A stretch of 17,901 nucleotides of DNA, from NCBI GenBank assembly GCA_031278315.1, contig JAITKS010000415.1, positions 1 through 17,901 on the forward strand, given 5' to 3'. The position numbers and the translations under genes are program-made. Shown piece by piece: positions 6,361-12,805 of this stretch (position 1 is its first letter; each line of letters starts with the position of its first letter). The stretch is from Planctomycetaceae bacterium (GTDB lineage Bacteria; Planctomycetota; Planctomycetia; Pirellulales; Thermoguttaceae). The notes beneath the pieces are model-generated. The model was given only the letters and a program-made list of their open reading frames with translations. It was not told where the DNA came from and ran no database searches.

Positions 6361-8059
6361 TATTATTTCGTTTCTTATTTGTTTTGATTGATTTTATATC
6401 GTAAATTTCTATAATCGGTACAGTTTCGATATTCCATGTACAATAGCCGCCTTTGCGGATTGTCTTGACATAAACCGGTTGCGAATTAGTCTTGAAAAAT
6501 TTATCAGCAGCATTTTGTAAACCAGCCCTATTTTGCGTTACATAAAATCGAATTCGACTTGCTTTATCTAAATCTGAATTATCTGAATCTAAATCTAAAT
6601 CTGAATTATCTGAATTATTCTTTTTATCATCATATTTTTTTGACGACATATAAAATTCAGGTAACAAAACGCCGTCTTCACGATAAATCAAAAATGTGTC
6701 CGGCGAAAATTTTGAAAATAAAATCAACTCATCTTTGCCTGTGTTTTCATTCAACCATTCAATAACTTCATTATCAAATCCATCCCAATAATATGTTGCC
6801 TCCATTCCAATTTTAACAGCCCCCGATAACCCGCCAACCGCAAAATTATAAAACGATAACCACTGCGGATAATACCAAAATATATTAAATAACGAAACCG
6901 CAAATATCATAATCGTAATAACTTGAGATAAAATATTTTTCGATGCAAAAATTATAACTATCTTTTTCGACCGCCATATTATCGTCGCTCCAATTCCCGA
7001 AATTATACCCAAGAAAACATACGAACCAACAAAAAGCCGTGTTCCATCATGTACCGGCATATTCGGTAACATGCGAATTAAAAGTAATACAATAAAATTC
7101 AAAATTAAAAGTAAACCAAATCGCCGCTTGGTCAATTCAGATAATAAATTTTCGTTACGTTTATTCAGCCTAAATAAAATCGAATAACAACCAACAATAA
7201 AGAAAAAAAATAAACCTAACGGAATCGTTATTATCGTCCAAAAAAATGTATTATAAAACGGAAGCGGATGATACAAATCATATATTCGGCCAAGAAACAT
7301 AATCGGAATATTGATTTCACGATAAATATTAAGATAAAAAAAACGAATAATACCAAAAATCGGATCCGACCAAAACGGCGGATTAAAAATAAAAAATGTA
7401 CAAAATGAAATTATCGTTACAATAAATATTCGTTTGAAAATAACAACTTTACTTGGTAATTTATCTGACAACAAAATAATTATCGACCAAACGGCAAAAG
7501 GAATCGGAATTACAAATCCTGAAAATTTACTCGAAAATGCAAGACCTAAACAAAATCCAAATATCACCGTATCTTTCGTTTTATCTAAAGACTTGGGAAA
7601 AAATGCCAAACAACAAATCCACGACGCAATTAAACACGAATCCCAAACCGCAATCAACAACAACGCAAAAAGATGCGGAATTAAAAGAATCGAAATAATC
7701 GAAAACCATGCAGTCAAAAGATCAAATTCATTTTTCAGACGATAAAATAACACCGTAAAAGAAATTGATACAAAAAATAACGATATAAAACGTAACCTAA
7801 ATTTTTTAGAAAAATATTTATCAGACAAAATAATTTTACCCGCCGCCGCAAAAAATATTGGTAACTGCGGATGTCCCTCTTGATCAATTGTTCCACTCCA
7901 TTTAACAGGCAACTCATCTGACCGCCGAGAAACTTCACCCTCGTCCCAAGTAAGCGGCATTTTAGACGACGCAAAAAGAAATATAATCAAAACAAAAACA
8001 AAAAATAATCCGCAAAAAATAAAATTCAAAAAATGAAATTTAACACTAGAATTTAACAT
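6347..8059 (-). CDS. GT39-like membrane glycosyltransferase (PMT/ArnT type)
   Basis: From the ATG at 8059-8057 the product has 570 residues, with about ten or more hydrophobic segments between residues 8 and 400 and a soluble C-terminal part. Family marks are TWDEGE (37-42) in the first extracytoplasmic loop, with the acidic pair D39-E40 typical of GT39/GT-C enzymes, HPQLP (63-67) in the same loop, HDGTRLF (337-343), and YYPQWLSFYNFAVGGLSGA (396-414), which resembles the conserved late motif of this family. Such enzymes transfer a sugar from a polyprenyl-phosphate donor at the outer face of the membrane. The acceptor cannot be told. An upstream GTG at 8092 would add 11 residues, but they would be encoded by the dispersed motif D, so the ATG is preferred. 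The C-terminal region has an Asp/Ser/Asn-rich low-complexity stretch (about 475-500). The final codons (SVE-stop) also lie in motif D. It may be the last gene of the hflX cluster. Confidence 0.8.
   Translation of the reverse strand: MLNSSVKFHFLNFIFCGLFFVFVLIIFLFASSKMPLTWDEGEVSRRSDELPVKWSGTIDQEGHPQLPIFFAAAGKIILSDKYFSKKFRLRFISLFFVSISFTVLFYRLKNEFDLLTAWFSIISILLIPHLFALLLIAVWDSCLIASWICCLAFFPKSLDKTKDTVIFGFCLGLAFSSKFSGFVIPIPFAVWSIIILLSDKLPSKVVIFKRIFIVTIISFCTFFIFNPPFWSDPIFGIIRFFYLNIYREINIPIMFLGRIYDLYHPLPFYNTFFWTIITIPLGLFFFFIVGCYSILFRLNKRNENLLSELTKRRFGLLLILNFIVLLLIRMLPNMPVHDGTRLFVGSYVFLGIISGIGATIIWRSKKIVIIFASKNILSQVITIMIFAVSLFNIFWYYPQWLSFYNFAVGGLSGAVKIGMEATYYWDGFDNEVIEWLNENTGKDELILFSKFSPDTFLIYREDGVLLPEFYMSSKKYDDKKNNSDNSDLDLDSDNSDLDKASRIRFYVTQNRAGLQNAADKFFKTNSQPVYVKTIRKGGYCTWNIETVPIIEIYDIKSIKTNKKRNNRSVE
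6565..6620. repeat. Short tandem codon repeats in the glycosyltransferase gene
   Basis: Repeated GATTTA and GATAATTCA-type units on the minus strand encode the run NSDNSDLDLDSDNSDLD. They lie in the soluble C-terminal part and probably vary in length between strains, which is inference. Confidence 0.5.
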
Positions 8060-8062
8060 ACA

Positions 8063-8084
8063 AAATTTATCAGTAGAATTTTTG
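8063..8084 (+). repeat. Motif D copy in the leader of the glycosyltransferase gene
   Basis: AATTTATCAGTAGAATTTTTG matches the other motif D copies. It lies immediately upstream of the preferred ATG at 8059 and would be translated only if the GTG at 8092 were used, which argues against that start. Confidence 0.5.
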
Positions 8085-8112
8085 TAAATCACATTAAAGT
8101 CATAAAGATTAT

Positions 8113-8159
8113 GCGGCTCAAACTGAAAAATAAAACAAGAGCAGCTTAAAATATTTCAC
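8113..8159 (+). repeat. Family C element, degenerate copy
   Basis: GCGGCTC ... GAGCAGCTTAAAATATT resembles the elements upstream of the genes at 12806 and 17109 (12709-12777 and 17021-17093). The two ends remain partly complementary (GCGGCTC/GAGCAGC). Here it lies between two minus-strand genes, in the opposite direction to transcription, so a promoter role for this copy is doubtful. A degenerate motif D and a tandem array of ATTCAACTCAAT-type units follow to about 8205. Confidence 0.4.
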
Positions 8160-8214
8160 TGATATTCAACTCAATATTCAACTCAATACTCAATATTCAA
8201 TACTCATTGAAATA

Positions 8215-9033
8215 TTATTCTGCTTGTTTATTTTTTGCGCGTTTATTGTAAATTAGTTCGCAAATTTTATTACCGATAGGATTGTTTAACAACATCAGTA
8301 TCAACTTATATCGAAACGACGGAATACAAATTACACGTTTTGTTTTTATTATTGACCTTAACGAACATTTCACGACATAATCAGCATTTAACCAAGCGAA
8401 CCCCGGTGTTTTATTTTTGTTAAATCCAATCATCGTTTTAGAGTTATGAAAACCCGTGTGAGTTAAACCGGGGCAAAGAGCTTGCACCCTTACATTATGT
8501 TTAGCGACATCGTATTGAATACTTCTCGAAAAAGAAAGAACGTAAGCTTTCGTTGCCATATATTCGGCGCAATTCGTTCCGGCTAAAAAAGCGGCAACTG
8601 AAGATAAATTGATCAAAAAACCTTTCTTCCTTTTACACATCGGAACAAGAGCCGCTCTTGCTAAACGCATTAAAGAAATAACATGAACTTGAATCATTTC
8701 TTCTTCTAAATCCGGATCGACATTTGGAAACATACCTTCGCGTCCAAAACCGGCATTATTCACCATAAATTCAAGTGTTTCTTCGTTTTCGAGTCGATTT
8801 TCCAGACTACGTACTTCATCTGCTTTAGAGAGATCGCATATTAAGGTCTGTACATTAATTCCGTATTTTGATTCGTACTCTGATTTAATTGTTTCGAGTA
8901 AATTGCCTCGTCTTGCGATAAGCAGCAAGTCATAGCCTTTTGCCGCAAGTTGATTTGCAAATTCTTTTCCTAATCCGCCGCTTGCTCCGGTTATCGCTGC
9001 CAACGGACGTTTTGATTTAACTATTTCTGACAT
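8215..9033 (-). CDS. Short-chain dehydrogenase/reductase
   Basis: The 272-residue protein is a classical-type SDR. From the ATG at 9033 it shows the nucleotide-binding motif TGASGGLG (15-22), CDL (66-68), NNAG (92-95), the active-site serine in INLSS (141-145) and the catalytic pair YMATK (Y158, K162), followed by PGLTHTGF. An arginine pair after the second strand (IARR, 39-42) suggests NADPH. It is closest in pattern to the DltE/YqjQ-type SDRs with an extended basic C-terminus. The substrate is unknown. A TTG at 9042 could add three residues, but the ATG is preferred. It begins 38 bp after the hflX stop on the same strand, so the two probably share a transcript. The terminal codons (CAAGCAGAATAA) resemble motif D. 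Confidence 0.9.
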   Translation of the reverse strand: MSEIVKSKRPLAAITGASGGLGKEFANQLAAKGYDLLLIARRGNLLETIKSEYESKYGINVQTLICDLSKADEVRSLENRLENEETLEFMVNNAGFGREGMFPNVDPDLEEEMIQVHVISLMRLARAALVPMCKRKKGFLINLSSVAAFLAGTNCAEYMATKAYVLSFSRSIQYDVAKHNVRVQALCPGLTHTGFHNSKTMIGFNKNKTPGFAWLNADYVVKCSLRSIIKTKRVICIPSFRYKLILMLLNNPIGNKICELIYNKRAKNKQAE

Positions 9034-9071
9034 AATTTTCAACTTAAATATTACAAAAAAATTTTAACTAT

Positions 9072-10403
9072 TTACCATTTTTTATCATCATCATCATTTA
9101 TATTTTGGCTGCTGTTTATGATTTTGATTTCCGATTCATTTTTTAATTTACCGTAAACATGTTTGGGCAGACGGCAATGCACAAGTATGATTTCATTAGT
9201 AAATTGTTTTGACAATATTACACCGTCTTTTGCTAGAGATGCGAGTAATTGTCCGTTACTAACTGACATTTCGACTGTTAGTTCGATAAATTCTTTACTT
9301 AGTGTGTTGCTTACTACGGCGGCTAATTGGTCTAGTCCGAGATTATTTTTCGCACTGACTTGTATCGCATTAGGATATTTTTGTATTACATGATAAAGAT
9401 TTTCTTTTTGTTCAAGTGAATCGATTTTATTTAAAACTAGTATCGTATCTTTTTTTCGTATATCGAGTTCGTCGAGTACACGATAGACTGCATCGATTTC
9501 GGTGTGAATATGTTTACTGGTCGTGTCGGCGATATGTAACAGTAAATCGGCGTTGTGTGTTTCTTCGAGTGTCGCTCTGAAACTTGCAACTAAATGATGC
9601 GGTAAATTTTTAACGAATCCGACTGTATCACTTAAAAGCACGGGACCCCATCCCGGCAGATTCCATTTTCGAGTCCGTGTATCGAGTGTTGCAAAGAGCA
9701 TATTTTTTACAAACACATCCGAGTTAGTGAGAGCATTCATAATCGAGCTTTTGCCGGCATTAGTGTAACCAACAAGAGATACAGTACGATGTTCAGTACG
9801 GGCTGCAACTTCACGTTTACGGCGATTGTGAATTTCGGTGAGTTCATTTTTTAGCAGTTGAATTCGTTTTTGTGCAAGTCGTCTATCGACTTCAAGTTGT
9901 TTCTCGCCTGGACCTCGTAACCCGACTCCGCCGACTCCTTGACGTTCAAGATGCGTCCACATTTTTTTGAGACGCGGAAGTGAATACTCTAATTGTGCGA
10001 GTTCGACTGCAAGTTTAGATTCTATCGTTTGTGCACGTGAGGCGAATATATCAAGAATGAGTTCGGTACGGTCAATTACTTTGATTTTAAGTTCGTCTTC
10101 GAGATTTTTAGTTTGTGACGGTGCGAGATCATTATCGAATATAACTAGATTGGCATCGTGTGCGTTGACAAGTTCTTTGAGTTCGGCAAGTTTACCGCTG
10201 CCGATATAAGTTGCGGATTCCGGCTTATTACGAAATTGGACAAGTTCAGCTGCAGTGTGAACGTTAGCAGCATCCGCAAGATTATGAAGTTCGTCGAGAT
10301 TATGTTCGCTATGAGTTGCGGAGTTTAGATAAACGCCTACGAGTATTGCTGTTTCGGTAGTTTTAACAGTATTAGTAATTATTTGACTATAAGGATCAAA
10401 CAT
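9072..10403 (-). CDS. hflX: GTPase HflX
   Basis: HflX binds the 50S ribosomal subunit and can split stalled ribosomes under stress. The 443-residue product has the N-terminal HflX domain with the family signature GGVGLRGPGEKQLEVDRR (158-175), preceded by ATYIGSGKLAEL (65-75) and VIFDNDLAPSQTKNLE (87-102). The GTPase motifs are all present: G1 GYTNAGKSS (212-220), G2 region FATLDTRTR (237-245), G3 DTVGF (259-263), G4 NKID (325-328) and G5 VSAKN. The length is normal for the family. The C-terminus ends in a short acidic run coded by GAT repeats, which looks like an unconserved tail. The start ATG at 10403-10401 gives the expected N-terminus; no Shine-Dalgarno is seen. It lies between ilvC upstream and the SDR gene downstream. 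Confidence 0.97.
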   Translation of the reverse strand: MFDPYSQIITNTVKTTETAILVGVYLNSATHSEHNLDELHNLADAANVHTAAELVQFRNKPESATYIGSGKLAELKELVNAHDANLVIFDNDLAPSQTKNLEDELKIKVIDRTELILDIFASRAQTIESKLAVELAQLEYSLPRLKKMWTHLERQGVGGVGLRGPGEKQLEVDRRLAQKRIQLLKNELTEIHNRRKREVAARTEHRTVSLVGYTNAGKSSIMNALTNSDVFVKNMLFATLDTRTRKWNLPGWGPVLLSDTVGFVKNLPHHLVASFRATLEETHNADLLLHIADTTSKHIHTEIDAVYRVLDELDIRKKDTILVLNKIDSLEQKENLYHVIQKYPNAIQVSAKNNLGLDQLAAVVSNTLSKEFIELTVEMSVSNGQLLASLAKDGVILSKQFTNEIILVHCRLPKHVYGKLKNESEIKIINSSQNINDDDDKKW

Positions 10404-10462
10404 GGTATTGAATGATTTTAATATAACTATTCATACTTGAAAATTCGGTATTTGTTTTAAAC

Positions 10463-10604
10463 AAAATCTGCCCTGAAACGGCGATCGGATATTTGCTCAA
10501 TAATAGTGATTAGCGATTTGAACTTATAATCGGTGCTAAGCTCCGCATGCGAACTAACCACTAACCACTAACCGATATACTGCCGTTTTTTCAGGGCGAT
10601 TTTA
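10463..10604. repeat. Family B long inverted-repeat element, copy 2
   Basis: The outer arms are GCCCTGAAACGGC (10470-10482) and GCCGTTTTTTCAGGGC (10582-10597), extended by AAAATC and GATTTT, with a three-base bulge. The inner block (about 10513-10560) is the reverse complement of the block at 6183-6229, with about four mismatches over 45 bases. A tandem ACTAACC heptamer (three units, about 10553-10573) lies at its right side. The outer arms differ from those of copy 1, so only the core is homologous. It fills most of the gap between ilvC and hflX and could form a hairpin in their transcript. Confidence 0.75.
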
Positions 10605-10702
10605 TTTTATGCGTGAATGGTCACCTTTTTCGTTACAAAAAATAAAACCGAATTTTAAAGTACAATGTGTATATATTACAAAACGAGTTTTTAGCAATTC
10701 TT

Positions 10703-11707
10703 TTAGAATTCTTTTGAGTCGATCCAGCTCATCAGTTTTCGTAGTTTTCGTCCGACTTCTTCAATATTGTGTTGTTTTTGTAGTTCTCTCATTCTTTTGA
10801 ATTTTGGAGCGTTTACTTTATTTTCGAGCAGCCATTCGCGGGCGAATTCACCGGTTTGGATTTCTTGTAATATTTTTTTCATTTCATTTTTTGTTTCGGG
10901 CGTGATAATTCTTTTTCCGCGAGTATAGTCGCCGTATTCTGCGGTATTTGAGATACTGTATCTCATGTAATTTAATCCGCCTTGGTAGAACAGATCGACG
11001 ATTAATTTCATTTCGTGCATGCATTCGAAGTAAGCCATTTCGGGTTGGTATCCGGCTTCGACTAGGACTTCAAAAGCGTTTTGAATGAGAGCGGACACGC
11101 CGCCGCAAAGTACGACTTGTTCTCCGAACAGGTCTGTTTCGGTTTCTTCTTTGAAAGTTGTTTCGATAACGCCGGCGCGAGTTCCTCCGATTCCTTTTGC
11201 GTAAGCCAATCCTAATTGCCGTTCTTTATTACCTGCGCCTTCACCGAGAGCGAGCAAGCACGGAACACCGCCGCCTTTGACAAATTCGCTGCGGACAAGA
11301 TGACCTGGACCTTTAGGTGCGACTAATATAGCAACTACTCCGTTGGGCATATTGAATTGACCGAAATGTACGTTGAATCCGTGTGTTGTTACGATTATGT
11401 TACCCGGGTTGAGATTAGGGCGGATTTGTTTATCGAAAATATCTGATTGTAATTCATCGGGCAGTGCGAGAACGATCAAGTCAGATTGTTGAACGGCGGT
11501 TTCGACTGTAAGGGGGTCGAATTTATCTTTAATTGCGAGTTCGTAATTAGCGGATCCCGGACGTTGTCCAACTACTACTTTCAAACCGCTATCGCGGAGA
11601 TTTAAAGCATGTGCATGACCTTGTGAACCGTAGCCAAGTACAGCTATTGTTTTATCTTTAAGGTTTGACAAATCCGCATCTTTTTCGTAATAAATTGTTG
11701 CAGTCAT
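10703..11707 (-). CDS. ilvC: Ketol-acid reductoisomerase (class I)
   Basis: IlvC converts 2-acetolactate or 2-aceto-2-hydroxybutyrate to the dihydroxy acids of valine, leucine and isoleucine synthesis, using NAD(P)H and Mg2+. The 334-residue length is that of the short class I enzymes. Visible are the Rossmann motif GYGSQG (25-30), the cofactor loop VGQRPGSANYE (46-56), the catalytic histidine in THGFNVHFG (H109), KGPGH (132-136), and the metal ligands D192, E196, E228 and E232 in the knotted C-terminal domain, followed by YSISNTAEYGD. All key residues are kept. The start is the ATG at 11707-11705; the leader is A/T-rich without Shine-Dalgarno. No leader peptide or T-box was recognised upstream. 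No other branched-chain gene is in the window. Confidence 0.97.
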   Translation of the reverse strand: MTATIYYEKDADLSNLKDKTIAVLGYGSQGHAHALNLRDSGLKVVVGQRPGSANYELAIKDKFDPLTVETAVQQSDLIVLALPDELQSDIFDKQIRPNLNPGNIIVTTHGFNVHFGQFNMPNGVVAILVAPKGPGHLVRSEFVKGGGVPCLLALGEGAGNKERQLGLAYAKGIGGTRAGVIETTFKEETETDLFGEQVVLCGGVSALIQNAFEVLVEAGYQPEMAYFECMHEMKLIVDLFYQGGLNYMRYSISNTAEYGDYTRGKRIITPETKNEMKKILQEIQTGEFAREWLLENKVNAPKFKRMRELQKQHNIEEVGRKLRKLMSWIDSKEF

Positions 11708-11784
11708 TTTTTTAATTTTTTAATTTATTTGGTTAAATTGTTTAATTCTTGTTTTTTTATTGCTTTCGATTTCTTATAAGATTC

Positions 11785-11990
11785 TTATAAAAGTTTATCG
11801 AAAGTATCACATTTTTTAGCAAACTGGATGAGATCATCAAGGATATTGACTGATGTAATTTCTTTAAGAGATTCTTGAATTATCTCAAATACTTTGTCAA
11901 ATTTTACATCTAAAATGGGTAAAAATAGAGTCATCTATAATTTCGGCTTTACATTTAGCATTACCGAGTTTGAATCCTTTCTTTTATGCC
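11785..11990 (-). pseudogene. Probable remnant of a gene's 3' end
   Basis: On the minus strand, 11934-11785 encodes 49 residues ending in FDKVFEIIQESLKEITSV and ILDDLIQFAKKCDTFDKLL before a TAA. This has the look of a helical C-terminus of the kind found in Rpn/PD-(D/E)XK transposase-like proteins. Just upstream, in another frame, K-K-G-F-K-L-G-N-A-K-C-K-A-E-I-I-D-D could be the preceding part, interrupted by stops. I read this as a decayed, frameshifted gene end. It could instead be a small intact ORF starting at the ATG at 11934, or chance. Confidence 0.3.
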
Positions 11991-12057
11991 TATAAAGATA
12001 TATTTTGTTGTTTAATTTGTGAAAACATATTTTCGTTTCTTTTAAGTAGTGTTAGTG

Positions 12058-12096
12058 AATTTCTAAAAAACTCATATAAATTTATTTTTAGAAATT
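12058..12096. repeat. Family A stub: terminal repeats only
   Basis: AATTTCTAAAAA (12058-12069) and TTTTTAGAAATT (12085-12096) are a perfect 12-bp inverted repeat. They match the two ends of the complete family A copies, here separated by only 15 bases. The three internal palindromes are missing. The preceding bases AGTG also match those before copy 2. Confidence 0.65.
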
Positions 12097-12244
12097 GACA
12101 TTATTTGTTGAGGTTATTATTGTGTGTGGTTAAGGGTAGATCATTCAAAAGCGGTAAAGAACACGAAAGCGGATAAGTATATCCAATCATTAAAAAAAAG
12201 GAAGGGAGAGGATAACAGAATAGAGCCAAAATTTTACAATGATA

Positions 12245-12280
12245 GAAATTTTGTAATATAAATATATCAGTAGAATTTTT
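12245..12280 (+). repeat. Motif D copy
   Basis: GAAATTTTGTAATATA is followed by TATCAGTAGAATTTTT. The extended left part is shared with the copy after the ATPase gene at 6107-6140. Confidence 0.6.
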
Positions 12281-12323
12281 CAAAATTTTCAAATTCTTTT
12301 TAACGAACCTTATATATAGCCGG

Positions 12324-12340
12324 TGAAAAATTTTTTTCAA
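12324..12340. promoter_or_regulatory. A/T palindrome-like motif
   Basis: TGAAAAATTTTTTTCAA matches 1548-1567 with two A bases fewer. No gene starts near it, which weakens an operator interpretation. Confidence 0.2.
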
Positions 12341-12365
12341 ATGTTTCAAGTTCGTTTTTTACTAA

Positions 12366-12480
12366 CATAATTTTTAAAAACACAAAACACACAAAATTAC
12401 ACGAAAAACACGAAAATCATATACAACCCATTTTCATGACTTTCGCGATTTTTCTTGTGTATCGTGTTTAAAATTTTTAG
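12366..12480. repeat. Long imperfect hairpin
   Basis: The left arm has TTTTTAAAAACAC and ACACGAAAAACACGAAAATCAT spaced along 12366-12420. Reading inward from 12480, the right arm has the approximate complements, from CTAAAAATTTTAAACAC to GCGAAAGTCAT. The loop is near 12421-12435. It resembles a decayed inverted-repeat unit; a related half may be at 3618-3640. Confidence 0.5.
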
Positions 12481-12708
12481 GTGAAAAATAACGTTTATTA
12501 CGTAACATAGAGATACAAGGTATTGTACGAGACTTAATATGCCGCTAATATTTTTTTTCTATTATTTTGATCTTGATCTGAATTTTCAAAATTTATATTA
12601 TTCGAACTACTCGATAACAGATTTAAATTGATCACAGTTTAATTTACTTTATACAAGATTCACATTTCACTACAAATTTCAACAATATACTCGCGTGTTC
12701 TGTATAAA

Positions 12709-12777
12709 TTGCTTTCCAATTGATAAACAAATAACTCAAACCAAAAAAACAACGTGAATGTAGTTTAAAATATTCCA
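12709..12777 (+). promoter_or_regulatory. Family C upstream element (gene at 12806)
   Basis: The stretch with TTGCTTTCCAATTGATAAAC, then CTCAAACC, then GTAGTTTAAAATATTCC aligns with 17021-17093 over about 70 bases with small gaps. It ends 28 bp before the ATG. The same placement upstream of two plus-strand genes suggests a shared promoter or operator; no factor is known. Confidence 0.5.
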
Positions 12778-12805
12778 TCTAAATTAATTCATTAATTCAA
12801 AAAAA

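Larger units (their letters stand above)
11708..12805. other. 1.1-kb AT-rich region without an intact gene
   Basis: Between the divergent ilvC and 12806 genes no convincing complete gene was found. The region holds a possible gene remnant (11785-11990), a family A stub (12058-12096), motif D (12245-12280), an A/T palindrome-like motif (12324-12340), an imperfect long hairpin (12366-12480) and a family C element (12709-12777), all listed separately. The promoters of both flanking genes should lie here. A minus-strand open frame at 12101-12349 is not supported. Confidence 0.6.

Noticed and set aside
8060..8092. GTG start at 8092 for the glycosyltransferase gene
   Set aside because: The added 11 codons are encoded by the dispersed motif D, and the ATG at 8059 directly precedes the first membrane segment.
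10553..10573. ACTAACC heptamers considered as a CRISPR or telomere-like array
   Set aside because: Only about three short units are present, without spacers, and they belong to the family B inverted repeat.
12101..12349. Minus-strand open frame of 82 codons between ilvC and the large gene
   Set aside because: It runs through motif D and an A/T palindrome, has no protein-like pattern, and is probably chance.
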